Origin: Hungatella hathewayi WAL-18680
GTDB lineage: Bacteria; Bacillota; Clostridia; Lachnospirales; Lachnospiraceae
Reading direction: 5' to 3'
NCBI RefSeq assembly: GCF_000235505.1
Contig: NZ_JH379027.1
Coordinates: forward strand, 124,001-188,000
Length of the DNA stretch: 64,000 nt
In this document: positions 44,288-54,261 of the stretch, in pieces
Layout of the letters: each line of letters opens with the position of its first letter
Position numbering within the stretch: the first letter of the stretch is position 1
The notes under the pieces: generated by a model
The model's input: the letters and a program-made list of their open reading frames with translations, nothing else
What the model was told of the DNA's origin: nothing
Database searches by the model: none
Made by a program: the position numbers and the translations under genes

Positions 44288-44304
44288 TTGTGCAATATGC
44301 ACAA
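44288..44304. promoter_or_regulatory. Palindromic operator candidate of the cupin/GH3 operon
   Basis: TTGTGCA-ATA-TGCACAA is a perfect 7+3+7 dyad in the GntR/cupin divergent region, on the cupin side. A good candidate GntR site. Confidence 0.6.
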
Positions 44305-44425
44305 ATAACATGCTCCAAATATGGACAATATCAACATGGACATTGAAAAATAATTGTTGTATACTTTAGGAACATAAAGTGTTTACCATTGGTCAACAGT
44401 TAAAGAAAGGAGGGGAGCGAGTCAT

Positions 44426-44779
44426 ATGGTTCGAAAAGGAGAAGAGCTGTACCAGGAAAAAAAGCCGAGCCCATTTCATGGAAAAGGAGAAATCTTAGTC
44501 AGGAGTCTGCTAAACGGTCCGGAAGAAATGTATGACAAAGGGAGAGTTTTTGCACACACTACGATTTACCCGGATTCAGGGCTGGGCTATCATGTGCATG
44601 AAAATGAATCGGAGACCTATTACATATTAAGTGGAGTAGGGAGGTTTAATGATAACGGTAAGATTCGGATAGTGAAAGCCGGTGATGTGACATTTACAGG
44701 ATATGGCGAAGGGCACAGTCTGGAAGCAGCCGGAGAAGAGCCATTAGAGGTGATAGCGCTAATTCTTTATAAGAATTAA
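44426..44779 (+). CDS. Small cupin protein
   Basis: The 117-residue protein is a single cupin barrel: metal motif 1 is GLGYHVHENESETYYILSG (HxH, E) and motif 2 GDVTFTGYGEGHSLEA with a His. It probably binds a metal and a small sugar-like ligand; epimerase, lyase or sensing roles are possible. GGAGGGG precedes the ATG. First gene of the GntR-linked operon with GH3 and ABC genes. Confidence 0.8.
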   Translation: MVRKGEELYQEKKPSPFHGKGEILVRSLLNGPEEMYDKGRVFAHTTIYPDSGLGYHVHENESETYYILSGVGRFNDNGKIRIVKAGDVTFTGYGEGHSLEAAGEEPLEVIALILYKN

Positions 44780-44805
44780 AAGTATAGGTAAATGGAGGTA
44801 CCATA

Positions 44806-47241
44806 TTGAAGTTAATGGATAGAGCATCAGTCAAAGATGTTATCAAAGAGATGACTCTGGAGGAAAAAGCACTTCTGATAACCGGCCAGTTTATGTATGG
44901 AACAGAAGGTATAGAACGGTTAGGAATACCAAGAGCCATGTTTTTAGATGCAGGCGGCGGTGTGAACCTGCGCCAGTACATGGTTCAGTTAATCAGTACT
45001 GGACAGCTGACAGGTACATATTTGGAAAAGGCAGGCAAACATGGGCTGGGATTAATCGCTTATATGACTAAGATTATGAACAATTTAACCAGCAGGGAGA
45101 ATCTCAGTGAAGAGGAGAATGAGCTGCTGGATGCATTTTTGGAGAAGATAAGGGAACTGGTGCCAAGCGGAGATTTACCCAGCTGTTTTCCGGATGGAAT
45201 GCTCTTAGGAGCAACCTGGAACCCGGATGCGGTGCTTCACTGCGCTGAGGCAGTTGGTAAAGAGGCCAGTGCTTTTGGTGTGGATATGCTATTGGGCACA
45301 CCATGTATCAACATTCACAGAAATCCGTTGGGAGGCCGTAGTTTTGAATCTTATTCGGAAGACCCATATTTGATTAGTGAGCTGGCCCCGAATTATTGTA
45401 TCGGAGTTCAGAATCAAGGAGTCATAGCGGATGTGAAGCATTTTGCGGCAAATAATCAGGAGACGGAGCGGGAGAGTGTTAACGAGATTATTTCAAAGAG
45501 AGCGCTCTATGAGATATATTTTCCGGGATTTAAGGCCTGTGTGCAAAAAGGCGGTGTAAAAAATGTGATGACTGCCTATAACTATATCAATGGGAATGCG
45601 TGTGCCCATAACAGCTGGCTGATTCGGGATGTGCTGCGGGGCGAATGGGGATTTGATGGTTTTGTTGTGTCAGACTGGGGTGGTGTGTATGACCAGGTGG
45701 AAGCGTTAAAGGCTGGCAATGACTTGAGCGAGCCAGGACCGAGAGATACAAGGCCTATCATTGACGCGGTGAAGGAGGGCCGCTTGGACGAGGCCTGTCT
45801 GGACGAGGCAGTAGAACATTATTTAAATGTATTGGTCGAGATGCCGGTTATGAAAGGAAGAAAATATCATGATATCGATTCTGAGAAATCCAGAGAAATT
45901 GCCTATGAGACAGCTTGTGAGGGTATTACTCTTTTGAAAAATGATGGCGTACTGCCATTGTCAGTAGATACTCGTATTTCATTTTATGGTGAGAAATCGA
46001 AACATTTTCTGGATTGTGGAATCGGCAGCGGCCGGGTTCATACTGATAAAACTAGCAGTTTGATTGATTGCTCCAGACAGATAGTGGGAGACGAAAAGAT
46101 ACTGGTTTCTGAAATGTCTGATTTAACAGATGTGGTGATTATTTCTGCTGCTGCGGCTGGGCAGGAAGGCTGCGATAGAGAAGATATGAAACTGGATGCG
46201 GAGGACCAGAAACTGGTTCTTGAAACAGTGAGAGAAGCCAAAAAGCGGCAGAAAAAGGTAGTATTGATACTCAATATATCGGCACCTGTGGAGATGATGG
46301 ATTACATAGATGATGTTAATGCAGTGCTTTGTGTATACTTTCCGGGAGAGGAAGGTGGACATGCGGCAAGTGATATTCTTTTTGGTAAGAGAAACCCCTG
46401 TGGAAAACTTCCATTGACATTTCCAAAGTATTACAGAGATTGTCCATCCTATTTGAATTTCCCAGGTGAATTTGGAGAAGTTCTGTATGGAGAAGGCATT
46501 TATGCCGGCTACCGCTATTACGACGTGAAACAGATAGAGCCGCTATTCCCCTTTGGTTATGGGTTGTCATATACAACTTTTGAATTCCAGAATATGAGTC
46601 TTAGCTCAGGACGGTTAAACATTGACAATGGAGAAACCGTGCAGGTCAAAGTTACCGTGAAAAATACGGGAAATATGGCTGGAAGCGAAGTGGTTCAGCT
46701 CTATATTCATGACCAGGAATCAACGCTTCAGAAGGCGGTGAAGGAATTGAAAGGATTTCAGAAAGTGTTCTTAAATCCTGGGGAGTCCAAAGAAGTTACG
46801 ATGACGATTGGAAAAGAACAGTTATCCAGTTATGACCCTTACGAGAAAGACTGGGTTTGCGAGCCGGGAATATTCATACTTTTAGCAGGCAATTCTTCCA
46901 GAAATATCTATCTGAAGAAATCACTGCTTGTGGAAGGAACCAATGTTTATGGATACGGTCCTAACACGTTGTTTAAGAGAATAAACGACGATGAGAGAGC
47001 GGTGAAGATACTGCTGGAAGGTCTGCCGGAAGGGGTAATAGACAGAACTGTCTTAAAAAATTATAATAATACGCTGCCATTCCAGCCTTTTGAGAAGGTA
47101 TGGGAGAAGGAAATTGTTCCACGGATGCACAATAAAACGGAGGCAGAGATTTCTGCGATGTTTCTTAACATCTGTGGGCTGTTAAAACGGCTGGATGTTA
47201 CGGCAAGTGAAAAAAAATATATCGAAGATACCGTTTATTAA
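44806..47241 (+). CDS. GH3 beta-glycosidase
   Basis: The 811-residue enzyme removes beta-linked glucose or xylose from short glycans. Features are the N-terminal barrel with DVKHFAANNQETER, the nucleophile Asp in GFVVSDWGGVYDQ, the alpha/beta sandwich (VLILNISAPVEMMDY) and a C-terminal fibronectin-type domain (VTVKNTGNMAGSEVVQLY). No signal peptide, so it acts on imported sugars. The start is probably TTG at 44806, eight bases after GGAGG; the ATG at 44815 would be 17 bases away. Precedes an ABC importer. Confidence 0.92.
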   Translation: MKLMDRASVKDVIKEMTLEEKALLITGQFMYGTEGIERLGIPRAMFLDAGGGVNLRQYMVQLISTGQLTGTYLEKAGKHGLGLIAYMTKIMNNLTSRENLSEEENELLDAFLEKIRELVPSGDLPSCFPDGMLLGATWNPDAVLHCAEAVGKEASAFGVDMLLGTPCINIHRNPLGGRSFESYSEDPYLISELAPNYCIGVQNQGVIADVKHFAANNQETERESVNEIISKRALYEIYFPGFKACVQKGGVKNVMTAYNYINGNACAHNSWLIRDVLRGEWGFDGFVVSDWGGVYDQVEALKAGNDLSEPGPRDTRPIIDAVKEGRLDEACLDEAVEHYLNVLVEMPVMKGRKYHDIDSEKSREIAYETACEGITLLKNDGVLPLSVDTRISFYGEKSKHFLDCGIGSGRVHTDKTSSLIDCSRQIVGDEKILVSEMSDLTDVVIISAAAAGQEGCDREDMKLDAEDQKLVLETVREAKKRQKKVVLILNISAPVEMMDYIDDVNAVLCVYFPGEEGGHAASDILFGKRNPCGKLPLTFPKYYRDCPSYLNFPGEFGEVLYGEGIYAGYRYYDVKQIEPLFPFGYGLSYTTFEFQNMSLSSGRLNIDNGETVQVKVTVKNTGNMAGSEVVQLYIHDQESTLQKAVKELKGFQKVFLNPGESKEVTMTIGKEQLSSYDPYEKDWVCEPGIFILLAGNSSRNIYLKKSLLVEGTNVYGYGPNTLFKRINDDERAVKILLEGLPEGVIDRTVLKNYNNTLPFQPFEKVWEKEIVPRMHNKTEAEISAMFLNICGLLKRLDVTASEKKYIEDTVY

Positions 47242-47283
47242 GGAACCAATGAAACATTTTATATTATTAAAAAGGAGAACAGT

Positions 47284-48648
47284 ATGAAAAGAAAAGCATT
47301 GATATCTGTTGTGTTAAGTATGAGTTTGGTTTTGGGAATGACTGGTTGTTCATCCGGGAACACAAAAGAGACAGAGGCGGCGGGTACTACAACCAGTTCA
47401 GAGACAGCGGCGACGTCGACGGCGGAGACAACAAGTGAGAAAGTGTCCGAACCTGTCACAGTTTCATTTTATTCACCACTTCCTACTATCCAGGAACAGT
47501 ATGACTCAGCAGCATCCCGTTACAAAGATGCTACTGGTAATGATGTGGAAATGACATTAATTTACAATGAATCCTATAAAGATAAACTAAAAGTCAGCAT
47601 GGCTTCTAATTCCGCACCGGACATTTTTGCCCATTGGAGTGGAGGTCCTATGAATTCTTATATTCAGGAGGATTTGATTATTGATTTAACTCCGTATATG
47701 GAGGAATCGGGGTTGAAGGACCGTATCATGGAATCCAGTCTCCAGATGGGAACCTATGACGGGAAGATTTATGCGGTTGCTGCCGGTGGAGATTTGATGG
47801 TATTCCCATTGTTTTACAACAAAGAAATTTTCGCACAGTATAATCTGGAAGTTCCTGAGACATTAGACGAGCTGGAGACAGTATGTGACACGTTAAAAGA
47901 AAACGGTATTATACCTTTTGCTTTAGCAAACTTAAATAAATGGACAGGTTCAGCTTACTATATGTATTTAGTAGACCGTTATGGCGGACCAGATGCATTT
48001 TATAATGCTGCAAACCGTGTGAATGGTGGAAGTTTTGAGGATGAAGCATTTGTAAAAGCAGGAGAGACAATTCAGAAATGGGTTAACAATGGTTATTTCC
48101 CAGATGGTGTCAATGGACTTGACAATTCTACGGGTCAGGACAGACAGCTTCTGTACACAGGGAAAGCGGCTATGTTTATTTACCCAACTTCTGTTATTGC
48201 AATTATCAAAGATGAAATGCCAGATTTTGCGGATAAGATTGGCATTGCAACCTTCCCGGTTGATGGCGATGATAAAGAGGCGGCAAAACGTGTAGTTGGC
48301 TCGGCAGGTTCCAATTTCCTTTCCATTTCCAGTAACTGTGAGAATCCAGACGCAGCATTTGCATTTATTGAGGAATTGGCCAGTGAAGATACGGTAACAG
48401 AGATGCTGGAGGTTGGCAGATGTGTTCCGGTAAATGGAATCGTGGACAAGGTGACAGACCCGCTGCGCCAGAATGCATTAAATATGCTTCAGGATGCTAC
48501 TTATGTACAGCTGGCTTATGACCAGTATCTGTCTCCGGTACTGGGGGAAAAACATAAAGATACCACACAGGAACTCTTTGGTTTGACCATGACACCGGAA
48601 GAAGCGGCAAAAGCAATGGAAGCCACTGCAAAAGAGCAGGAGAAATAG
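47284..48648 (+). CDS. Sugar ABC binding lipoprotein of the GH3 operon
   Basis: A signal peptide ends in the lipobox GMTGC-SS, followed by a Thr/Ser-rich linker and a MalE-type binding domain (VSFYSPLPTIQEQYD; APDIFAHWSGG). It should capture the oligosaccharide imported by the next two permeases. AGGAG precedes the ATG. Transcribed with cupin and GH3. Confidence 0.9.
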   Translation: MKRKALISVVLSMSLVLGMTGCSSGNTKETEAAGTTTSSETAATSTAETTSEKVSEPVTVSFYSPLPTIQEQYDSAASRYKDATGNDVEMTLIYNESYKDKLKVSMASNSAPDIFAHWSGGPMNSYIQEDLIIDLTPYMEESGLKDRIMESSLQMGTYDGKIYAVAAGGDLMVFPLFYNKEIFAQYNLEVPETLDELETVCDTLKENGIIPFALANLNKWTGSAYYMYLVDRYGGPDAFYNAANRVNGGSFEDEAFVKAGETIQKWVNNGYFPDGVNGLDNSTGQDRQLLYTGKAAMFIYPTSVIAIIKDEMPDFADKIGIATFPVDGDDKEAAKRVVGSAGSNFLSISSNCENPDAAFAFIEELASEDTVTEMLEVGRCVPVNGIVDKVTDPLRQNALNMLQDATYVQLAYDQYLSPVLGEKHKDTTQELFGLTMTPEEAAKAMEATAKEQEK

Positions 48649-48658
48649 AGGTGTAGAT

Positions 48659-49555
48659 ATGAGAACGTCTCATAACTTTGCTAAGAAATATGAACGACAA
48701 AAATTTACAATAAAATTTCTGTTTTTGCTGCCTGTGTTTGGTTTTTTAGCGGTATTTATCTTTTATTCCATTTATAACTCCTTCCACATCAGTCTTTTTG
48801 ACTGGAGTGGAATGGGTAAAATGACTGATTTTGTGGGATTGAAAAACTGGAAAATGCTGTTAAAGGATTTCACGTTTGCAAAAGCAATTAAAAATAACCT
48901 TTTGTTGATGGTGATTTCAGTTTTGGGGCAAACGCCTATTGCACTGGCATTGGCATATTTCCTGGATATTGCAGGAAAGAAGGCAAATATTTTTAAGATT
49001 GTATGGTTTTTACCACTGTTAATGTCCAGTGTGGCAATTGGTACCCTTTTTGGCTTTTTATTAGACCCTACGTTTGGCGGGTTGACGGCAATCCTGAATC
49101 TATTTGGAAGAGAGGGAATTCCGCTTTTAGGTAATCCGGACTATGCGCTTGTAACAGTTGCATTTGTGATTGTGTGGCAGTTTGTTCCATTTTATATGGT
49201 ATATTTCCTGGCAGGAATGAGTTCGATTCCGAAAGAAATTTATGAGGCGGCAATGGTGGACGGGGCAAGCAAAAGTCAGTATTTCTTTCAATGTGCCATT
49301 CCCCAGCTGATGCCAACAATTAGAAATGCGCTGGTATTGCAGATGATTGGTTCTATGAAGCATTTTGACCTTATTTATATTATGACGGGTGGGGGACCCT
49401 CGGGAGCGACAGAGTTGATGGCTACTTATATGTATAAAAAGACGTTTCCGGAAATGCAGATGGGATATGGTTCTACGGTTGCTTCCGCCATGTTTTTGAT
49501 TATCACATTGATATCTATTACGACTATAAAATTGTTGAGAAAGGGGGAGGATTAA
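48659..49555 (+). CDS. ABC sugar permease 1 of the GH3 operon
   Basis: The 298-residue protein has six membrane segments and an EAA loop (IYEAAMVDGASKSQYFFQCAIPQ). It follows the binding-protein gene by ten bases. It pairs with the permease at 49558. Confidence 0.9.
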   Translation: MRTSHNFAKKYERQKFTIKFLFLLPVFGFLAVFIFYSIYNSFHISLFDWSGMGKMTDFVGLKNWKMLLKDFTFAKAIKNNLLLMVISVLGQTPIALALAYFLDIAGKKANIFKIVWFLPLLMSSVAIGTLFGFLLDPTFGGLTAILNLFGREGIPLLGNPDYALVTVAFVIVWQFVPFYMVYFLAGMSSIPKEIYEAAMVDGASKSQYFFQCAIPQLMPTIRNALVLQMIGSMKHFDLIYIMTGGGPSGATELMATYMYKKTFPEMQMGYGSTVASAMFLIITLISITTIKLLRKGED

Positions 49556-49557
49556 AG

Positions 49558-50400
49558 ATGAATAATAAACGGAGAAAAACTATAAAATGGTCAAAATGGA
49601 TGGTTCTTCTGCTGGCATGTATCTGGGCGTTTATCACCATCTTTCCCTTCTTCTTTATGGTGTTGTCCAGTTTTAAACAGAGTTCGGAAATGTTTATGAA
49701 TGGTGTATTTTCATTGCCTGAGCATTTCAGCCTGGCCAATTACGCGGAAGTATTGGAGAGACGATTCGGGATTTATTTTAAAAATTCAGGGCTGACACTG
49801 TTACTCTCTCTGGTGGGAATCCTGGTAATCTCTTCTTTAGCATCCTATGTATTTGCGAGGCTGGAGAGTAAATGGACCAATCGTTTGCTGGCTGTTGTAG
49901 TAGCCTGTATGTCGATTCCGATTCACATTGCATTTATACCGGTGTTTATTCTCACACAGAAATTTCATACTTATGATACAATTTTTGGACTTGTGGGGCC
50001 ATATATCGCGTTTTATCTCCCCATCTCTATCTTTATTCTGAGTGGATTTATGAAAGGGATACCAAAGGAGCTGGAGGAGGCGGCACTGATTGACGGGTGC
50101 AGTTATTATCAGATATTTGCCCGGATTATTCTGCCGTTGTCAAAACCGGGAATTGCAACCATAGCGATTTACGACAGTGTGTATATCTGGAATGAGTTCA
50201 GCTTTGCTTTGATTTTGACTAGTTCCATGAAGAGTAAAACACTTCCGCTGGCGATTTCAGACTTTAAGGGTGAGTATACGATGAATGTGCCTTTGATTAT
50301 GACAGTACTGACGCTTTGTGCTATTCCGATGATCATTGCATTTTGTATTGGTCAGGATAAGTTGGTGAAGGGAATGATGGCTGGGGCAGTAAAAGGATAG
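49558..50400 (+). CDS. ABC sugar permease 2 of the GH3 operon
   Basis: The 280-residue protein has six membrane segments and an EAA loop (ELEEAALIDGCSYYQIFARIILP). GGGGGAGG precedes the ATG, two bases after the stop of the first permease. No ATPase gene follows; a terminator closes the operon. Confidence 0.9.
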   Translation: MNNKRRKTIKWSKWMVLLLACIWAFITIFPFFFMVLSSFKQSSEMFMNGVFSLPEHFSLANYAEVLERRFGIYFKNSGLTLLLSLVGILVISSLASYVFARLESKWTNRLLAVVVACMSIPIHIAFIPVFILTQKFHTYDTIFGLVGPYIAFYLPISIFILSGFMKGIPKELEEAALIDGCSYYQIFARIILPLSKPGIATIAIYDSVYIWNEFSFALILTSSMKSKTLPLAISDFKGEYTMNVPLIMTVLTLCAIPMIIAFCIGQDKLVKGMMAGAVKG

Positions 50401-50412
50401 GTGAGTCAGAGA

Positions 50413-50454
50413 AAATGCCGAACCGCATTTGAAACAGGCGGTCCGGCATTTTTT
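50413..50454 (+). terminator. Terminator of the GH3/ABC operon
   Basis: AAATGCCGAACCGC (50413-50426) pairs with GCGGTCCGGCATTT (50438-50451) with one mismatch, followed by Ts. Confidence 0.88.
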
Positions 50455-51658
50455 AGTTGGCTAACAAATTTTCATGTAACAAAAAATCAATCAAATTCAA
50501 ATGCCGAATTCCATTTCTGTCATTGGTAAGCGTGTCCATGGAAATGACATATTTGGGGTAATTATCATGGACGGAATCAAAGGCGCCAAACTCCCGCTCA
50601 ATGGTTTTCTCATCGCTCATGAGGTAGGCAGCCTGGATATAAAGTTTGGAATTTGGCAGCTGGGCGATGAAATCTATCTCTCCACGGTATGTCTTGCCGA
50701 TATAAACTTTATAACCGCGGGCGATTAATTCATTGTAAATGATGGTCTCAATGATAAAGTTCCATTCATCTTTGACCCGGTTCTTTTTTAACTGGAAAAA
50801 GCCTAAATCACAGACATAGGTCTTCTCTTCGAAAGCCAGTGCCTTTCGTCCGCGGATATCATACCGCGCTACCTTATCGACAATGCAGGCATCCACAATG
50901 TATCGGATATAATCGTAAACGGTTGGGCCTGATATAGACTGGTTGGAGTCAGTAAGGGATGCCGCAATATTCTTGCTGGATACGGTGGTGGAGGTGTTGG
51001 CAATCAGGTATTCCAGTATTTTTTCAAGGGACTGTGGGGAGGCGATTTTATTTCTCATGATGATGTCTTTTAAGACAATCGAATCATACAGGCTTGACAG
51101 GGTCATCATTCTGCTGTCTTCATCGGGAGCGGAGCATACCAGGGGAAAACCGCCCATGCGGACGTAGTCCTGGAATAATTCTTCCACAGGCTTCTGATAA
51201 CCGTTAAACTCACAGAATTCTTTGAAATTGAATGGCATAACCCGAAAGGAGACCGTGCGGCCGCCCAGATGGGACGCCAGCTCGCCGGATAGCAGCTTGG
51301 AGTTGGAGCCAGTCATAAAAATACTGGTATTATGTGTGGCACGGAAGGAGTTGACAACCAGTTCATAATCAATGACATTCTGTATTTCGTCAAAAAAAAG
51401 GTAGGTAAGACCGTCTTCCGGAATCCGCTCCTCAATATACTGATAGAACGCGTCCGGGTCCATCAGCCGTCGATACTTATAATCCTCGAAGTTTACATAA
51501 ATCATGTGGGTATCCGGGACTCCTGAATTTTTAAGTTCCTCCATGATTTGCAATAAAAGTGTGGATTTACCGCAGCGGCGTATTCCGGTTATCACTTTTA
51601 CCAGCTCAGAAGGGTAGAACGGGCGAATCTTTCGTAAGTATAATTCTCGTTTTATCAT
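50453..51658 (-). CDS. AAA ATPase with DUF4143 nuclease-like C-terminus
   Basis: The 401-residue protein has Walker A (GIRRCGKSTLLL, residues 25-36), Walker B (LTYLFFDEIQNV) and a sensor region (NTSIFMTGSNSKLLSGE). The C-terminal DUF4143 domain carries a restriction-like ENFII-type core (EWNFIIETIIYNELIARGYKVY, GEIDFIAQLP). Families of this kind are widespread in gut bacteria and archaea with no established role. It lies alone between two sugar loci. AGGAAGG precedes the ATG. Confidence 0.85.
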   Translation of the reverse strand: MIKRELYLRKIRPFYPSELVKVITGIRRCGKSTLLLQIMEELKNSGVPDTHMIYVNFEDYKYRRLMDPDAFYQYIEERIPEDGLTYLFFDEIQNVIDYELVVNSFRATHNTSIFMTGSNSKLLSGELASHLGGRTVSFRVMPFNFKEFCEFNGYQKPVEELFQDYVRMGGFPLVCSAPDEDSRMMTLSSLYDSIVLKDIIMRNKIASPQSLEKILEYLIANTSTTVSSKNIAASLTDSNQSISGPTVYDYIRYIVDACIVDKVARYDIRGRKALAFEEKTYVCDLGFFQLKKNRVKDEWNFIIETIIYNELIARGYKVYIGKTYRGEIDFIAQLPNSKLYIQAAYLMSDEKTIEREFGAFDSVHDNYPKYVISMDTLTNDRNGIRHLNLIDFLLHENLLAN

Positions 51659-51847
51659 AGTAATATCACCTTCCTCTTATAATTACTATATCACAATAAA
51701 ACAGAAAACTCAATAGAATTAAATATATTTAAAACTATGAAAAATTATGGTATAGTATTAAACATATTTAAGATAAATAAAGTGAAATAGATTTAAAATA
51801 TTTTTGTCTATCTCACTTTATTTTTATAAGAGTAAAATGTAATTTTA

Positions 51848-52771
51848 TTAATGGAACTGTACAGACAGTCTATCGTTATCAATGATAAGAATGTCAGCGT
51901 ACATGGCCCGTCGGTCGCCGGTATTGATGGTATCCAGGCTGCTGCGGGCGTGGTAGACAATCCAGATGGTATCATCAATTTTGATGAGGCTGTTGTGTCC
52001 GGTGCCCTCGATATCGCCGTGTCTGCTCAGGAGCGGGTGGTAGGTATGGTTGTCCGGGTATTTAATCCAGTGGAGATTTCTTAAATCTGTCGGACATCCT
52101 TTTGCGGTGCAGTAACCGACGAAATATGTATCCTGTTGATAGGAGGAGCCGCTGAATAACAGATAGTGTATATTGCCCCTGGCAAAGTAGTAAGGGCCTT
52201 CTACGGTGTACCAGTCCTTGCCGTCGTGAAAACGGTTTTTCTCATAAATTTCCTGAGGCAGGGTGGGACGAACGGCAACTTTGGGGCTTCTATCGAGTTT
52301 TGTGGGAGTTATTAACTTGTCTATGACAATAATAGTTCCCGGATATTCGGCTTCGGTATCGTTGACACAATAAAATAAGTACATGCCGCAGGGAGTCACA
52401 ACTGCATGCGGATCAATGCTGAATGGGGGCAGCAGGACATTTTCTAAGGCAAAGGGACCTTCCGGTGAAACGGAGGAGGCGACCTTGATATGCTGCTCGT
52501 GCGGGTCGGTGGCTCCGACCCGCATAGAAGAGTAGTACATGTAGAACCGGCCATCGAAATGCATCACCGATGGCGCCCAATATTCTTTTTCTCCAGGGCT
52601 CTGATAGCAGAATCCCAGGTATTCCCAATCCGTAAAATTCCCGCTTCGGTAAAGCTGTACTCCGTCGGAGTGCGTCGCATAGATGTAATAACTGTGATTC
52701 CAGCAAATAATATACGGATCTGGTTGCTCCATAGGTGCTTTGTCACCTGGTCTGTGGTTATAAAGTTTCAT
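51848..52771 (-). CDS. GH43 glycosidase (xylosidase/arabinofuranosidase type)
   Basis: The 307-residue enzyme has the five-bladed propeller of GH43: catalytic base Asp in MEQPDPYIICW, pKa-modulating Asp in SIDPHAVVTP, and the acid Glu in TVEGPYYFARG. It should remove arabinose or xylose from short hemicellulose pieces. No signal peptide, so it is cytoplasmic. The ATG at 52771 has GAGG seven bases upstream; a TTG at 52789 lacks a site. It follows the binding-protein gene by about 36 bases. Confidence 0.88.
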   Translation of the reverse strand: MKLYNHRPGDKAPMEQPDPYIICWNHSYYIYATHSDGVQLYRSGNFTDWEYLGFCYQSPGEKEYWAPSVMHFDGRFYMYYSSMRVGATDPHEQHIKVASSVSPEGPFALENVLLPPFSIDPHAVVTPCGMYLFYCVNDTEAEYPGTIIVIDKLITPTKLDRSPKVAVRPTLPQEIYEKNRFHDGKDWYTVEGPYYFARGNIHYLLFSGSSYQQDTYFVGYCTAKGCPTDLRNLHWIKYPDNHTYHPLLSRHGDIEGTGHNSLIKIDDTIWIVYHARSSLDTINTGDRRAMYADILIIDNDRLSVQFH

Positions 52772-52807
52772 AAGATTCCTCATTCTCAATAAGTGTAAGT
52801 GTAAGGA

Positions 52808-54157
52808 TTAGTTGGAAGATATCTTATTTAAATAAGCATCTCTGATATAAGCGGTACAGTCGGCGATGCCCTTTCCATTGATGTCAGCGGCGAAGAGAGA
52901 GCCACCTGTTCCAATCTCGGACCACATGCCGGATGGCAGGTACTGGCGGTCAAATACATTGTCATAATAGATTGCGTCGCCGAAGATTGCGTCAGAGTCG
53001 TTCAATGCGGCAATTTCTCCGGTAATCGAAGCGTCGGAATCGGTGAGGGACGGAATACCGCCGATGATCTCACAAACTTTGGCGGAGATATCCGGACGGG
53101 CGAAGAAGTCCAAAAATGCTTTCGATGCATCCGCTTCTTTGGTCTCCCTCCAGATACCGAAAGCAAAGCCTTCACCGGAATAATAGGTCATTTTACCATC
53201 CTTGGCAGAAGCAGGAGACGGCATGATGCCCAATTCCGTATTTTCATTGTAAGTCCAGATACTTTTAATTACGTTGGTGCTGCCGTAGCTGAATGCGGTC
53301 TTGTCGGCAGCCATAGCCTGGTAAATCTCGTCCCATGTGGCAGTTGAAATATTTTCATTCATATATCCGTTGTTATACCAGCCCTGGAATAATTCCAGTA
53401 CCTCCGGAAGCATACCATCCCAGTCAAAGGAACCATCTCCCATGCTCTTAATTAAATCTTCACTGTAATGCTCACCTCCCGGAGTGGTCCAGTATGGGGC
53501 AGCCGTGTAGCAGATCCAGTGAGGCTGTGCTGCCGCAACGGAGATTGCCGTGTATCCAGCATCGGTTACGGTCCTTAATGCTGCTGTGAAATCATCCCAG
53601 GTACGGATGGTAGTAGGGTCAACCCCGGCTTTGTCAAGAACTGTCTTATTATAGACAATACCGGAGCACTGGGAGGTAATACACAGACAGTTTAATTTAC
53701 CGTCTGCGGAAATGACGTTGATGACACTGTCTGACACGTTGGATGCCCAAGGCTGATCGCTTAAATCCATCAAGTATTCACCATAACGAAGAGTGGCCCA
53801 TCCATGGGTGTTCCAGACATCCGGCAGGCTGTTGGAAGCCATCCGTGTCTTCATAACAGATTCGTAGTCACTGCCATAGCTGACAATATTGACTTTCACC
53901 CCGGTTTCCTCTGTGAACTGGTCAATCAGGGTCTGCAGACTGGCTAAATCATTATCAGAGTAATTCAGAGCCACTTCAATTTCATGTCCGGCCAGGTCGC
54001 TGGCAATTGGAGCGGTTTCTTGCCCGGACGTCTGGCCGGTGGTCTGGGTCTCTTCTTTTGCGGTGGTTTCCGGCGCATCATTTGAGCTGCTACAGCCGGT
54101 GATAAGACCAGCGGTCATGATGGCGGTTAACAAAATCGCGGTGCTTCTTCTTTTCAT
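52808..54157 (-). CDS. Sugar ABC binding lipoprotein of the GH43 locus
   Basis: A signal peptide ends in the lipobox LITGC-SS, followed by a Thr/Gln-rich linker and a MalE-type domain (IEVALNYSDNDLASLQ; LPDVWNTHGWATL). It is in one operon with GH43. The two permeases that should match it lie on the other strand behind the AraC gene, so binding protein and channel are controlled from opposite sides of one 104-base region. Confidence 0.9.
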   Translation of the reverse strand: MKRRSTAILLTAIMTAGLITGCSSSNDAPETTAKEETQTTGQTSGQETAPIASDLAGHEIEVALNYSDNDLASLQTLIDQFTEETGVKVNIVSYGSDYESVMKTRMASNSLPDVWNTHGWATLRYGEYLMDLSDQPWASNVSDSVINVISADGKLNCLCITSQCSGIVYNKTVLDKAGVDPTTIRTWDDFTAALRTVTDAGYTAISVAAAQPHWICYTAAPYWTTPGGEHYSEDLIKSMGDGSFDWDGMLPEVLELFQGWYNNGYMNENISTATWDEIYQAMAADKTAFSYGSTNVIKSIWTYNENTELGIMPSPASAKDGKMTYYSGEGFAFGIWRETKEADASKAFLDFFARPDISAKVCEIIGGIPSLTDSDASITGEIAALNDSDAIFGDAIYYDNVFDRQYLPSGMWSEIGTGGSLFAADINGKGIADCTAYIRDAYLNKISSN

Positions 54158-54261
54158 AGTACATCCTCCTGATAGTATGTAGTTTGTTGTGCCTTTTGGA
54201 AATTATACTTGCATTATACAATACAATATGATAATATTCAATTGTAAAATACAAAAGAAAG

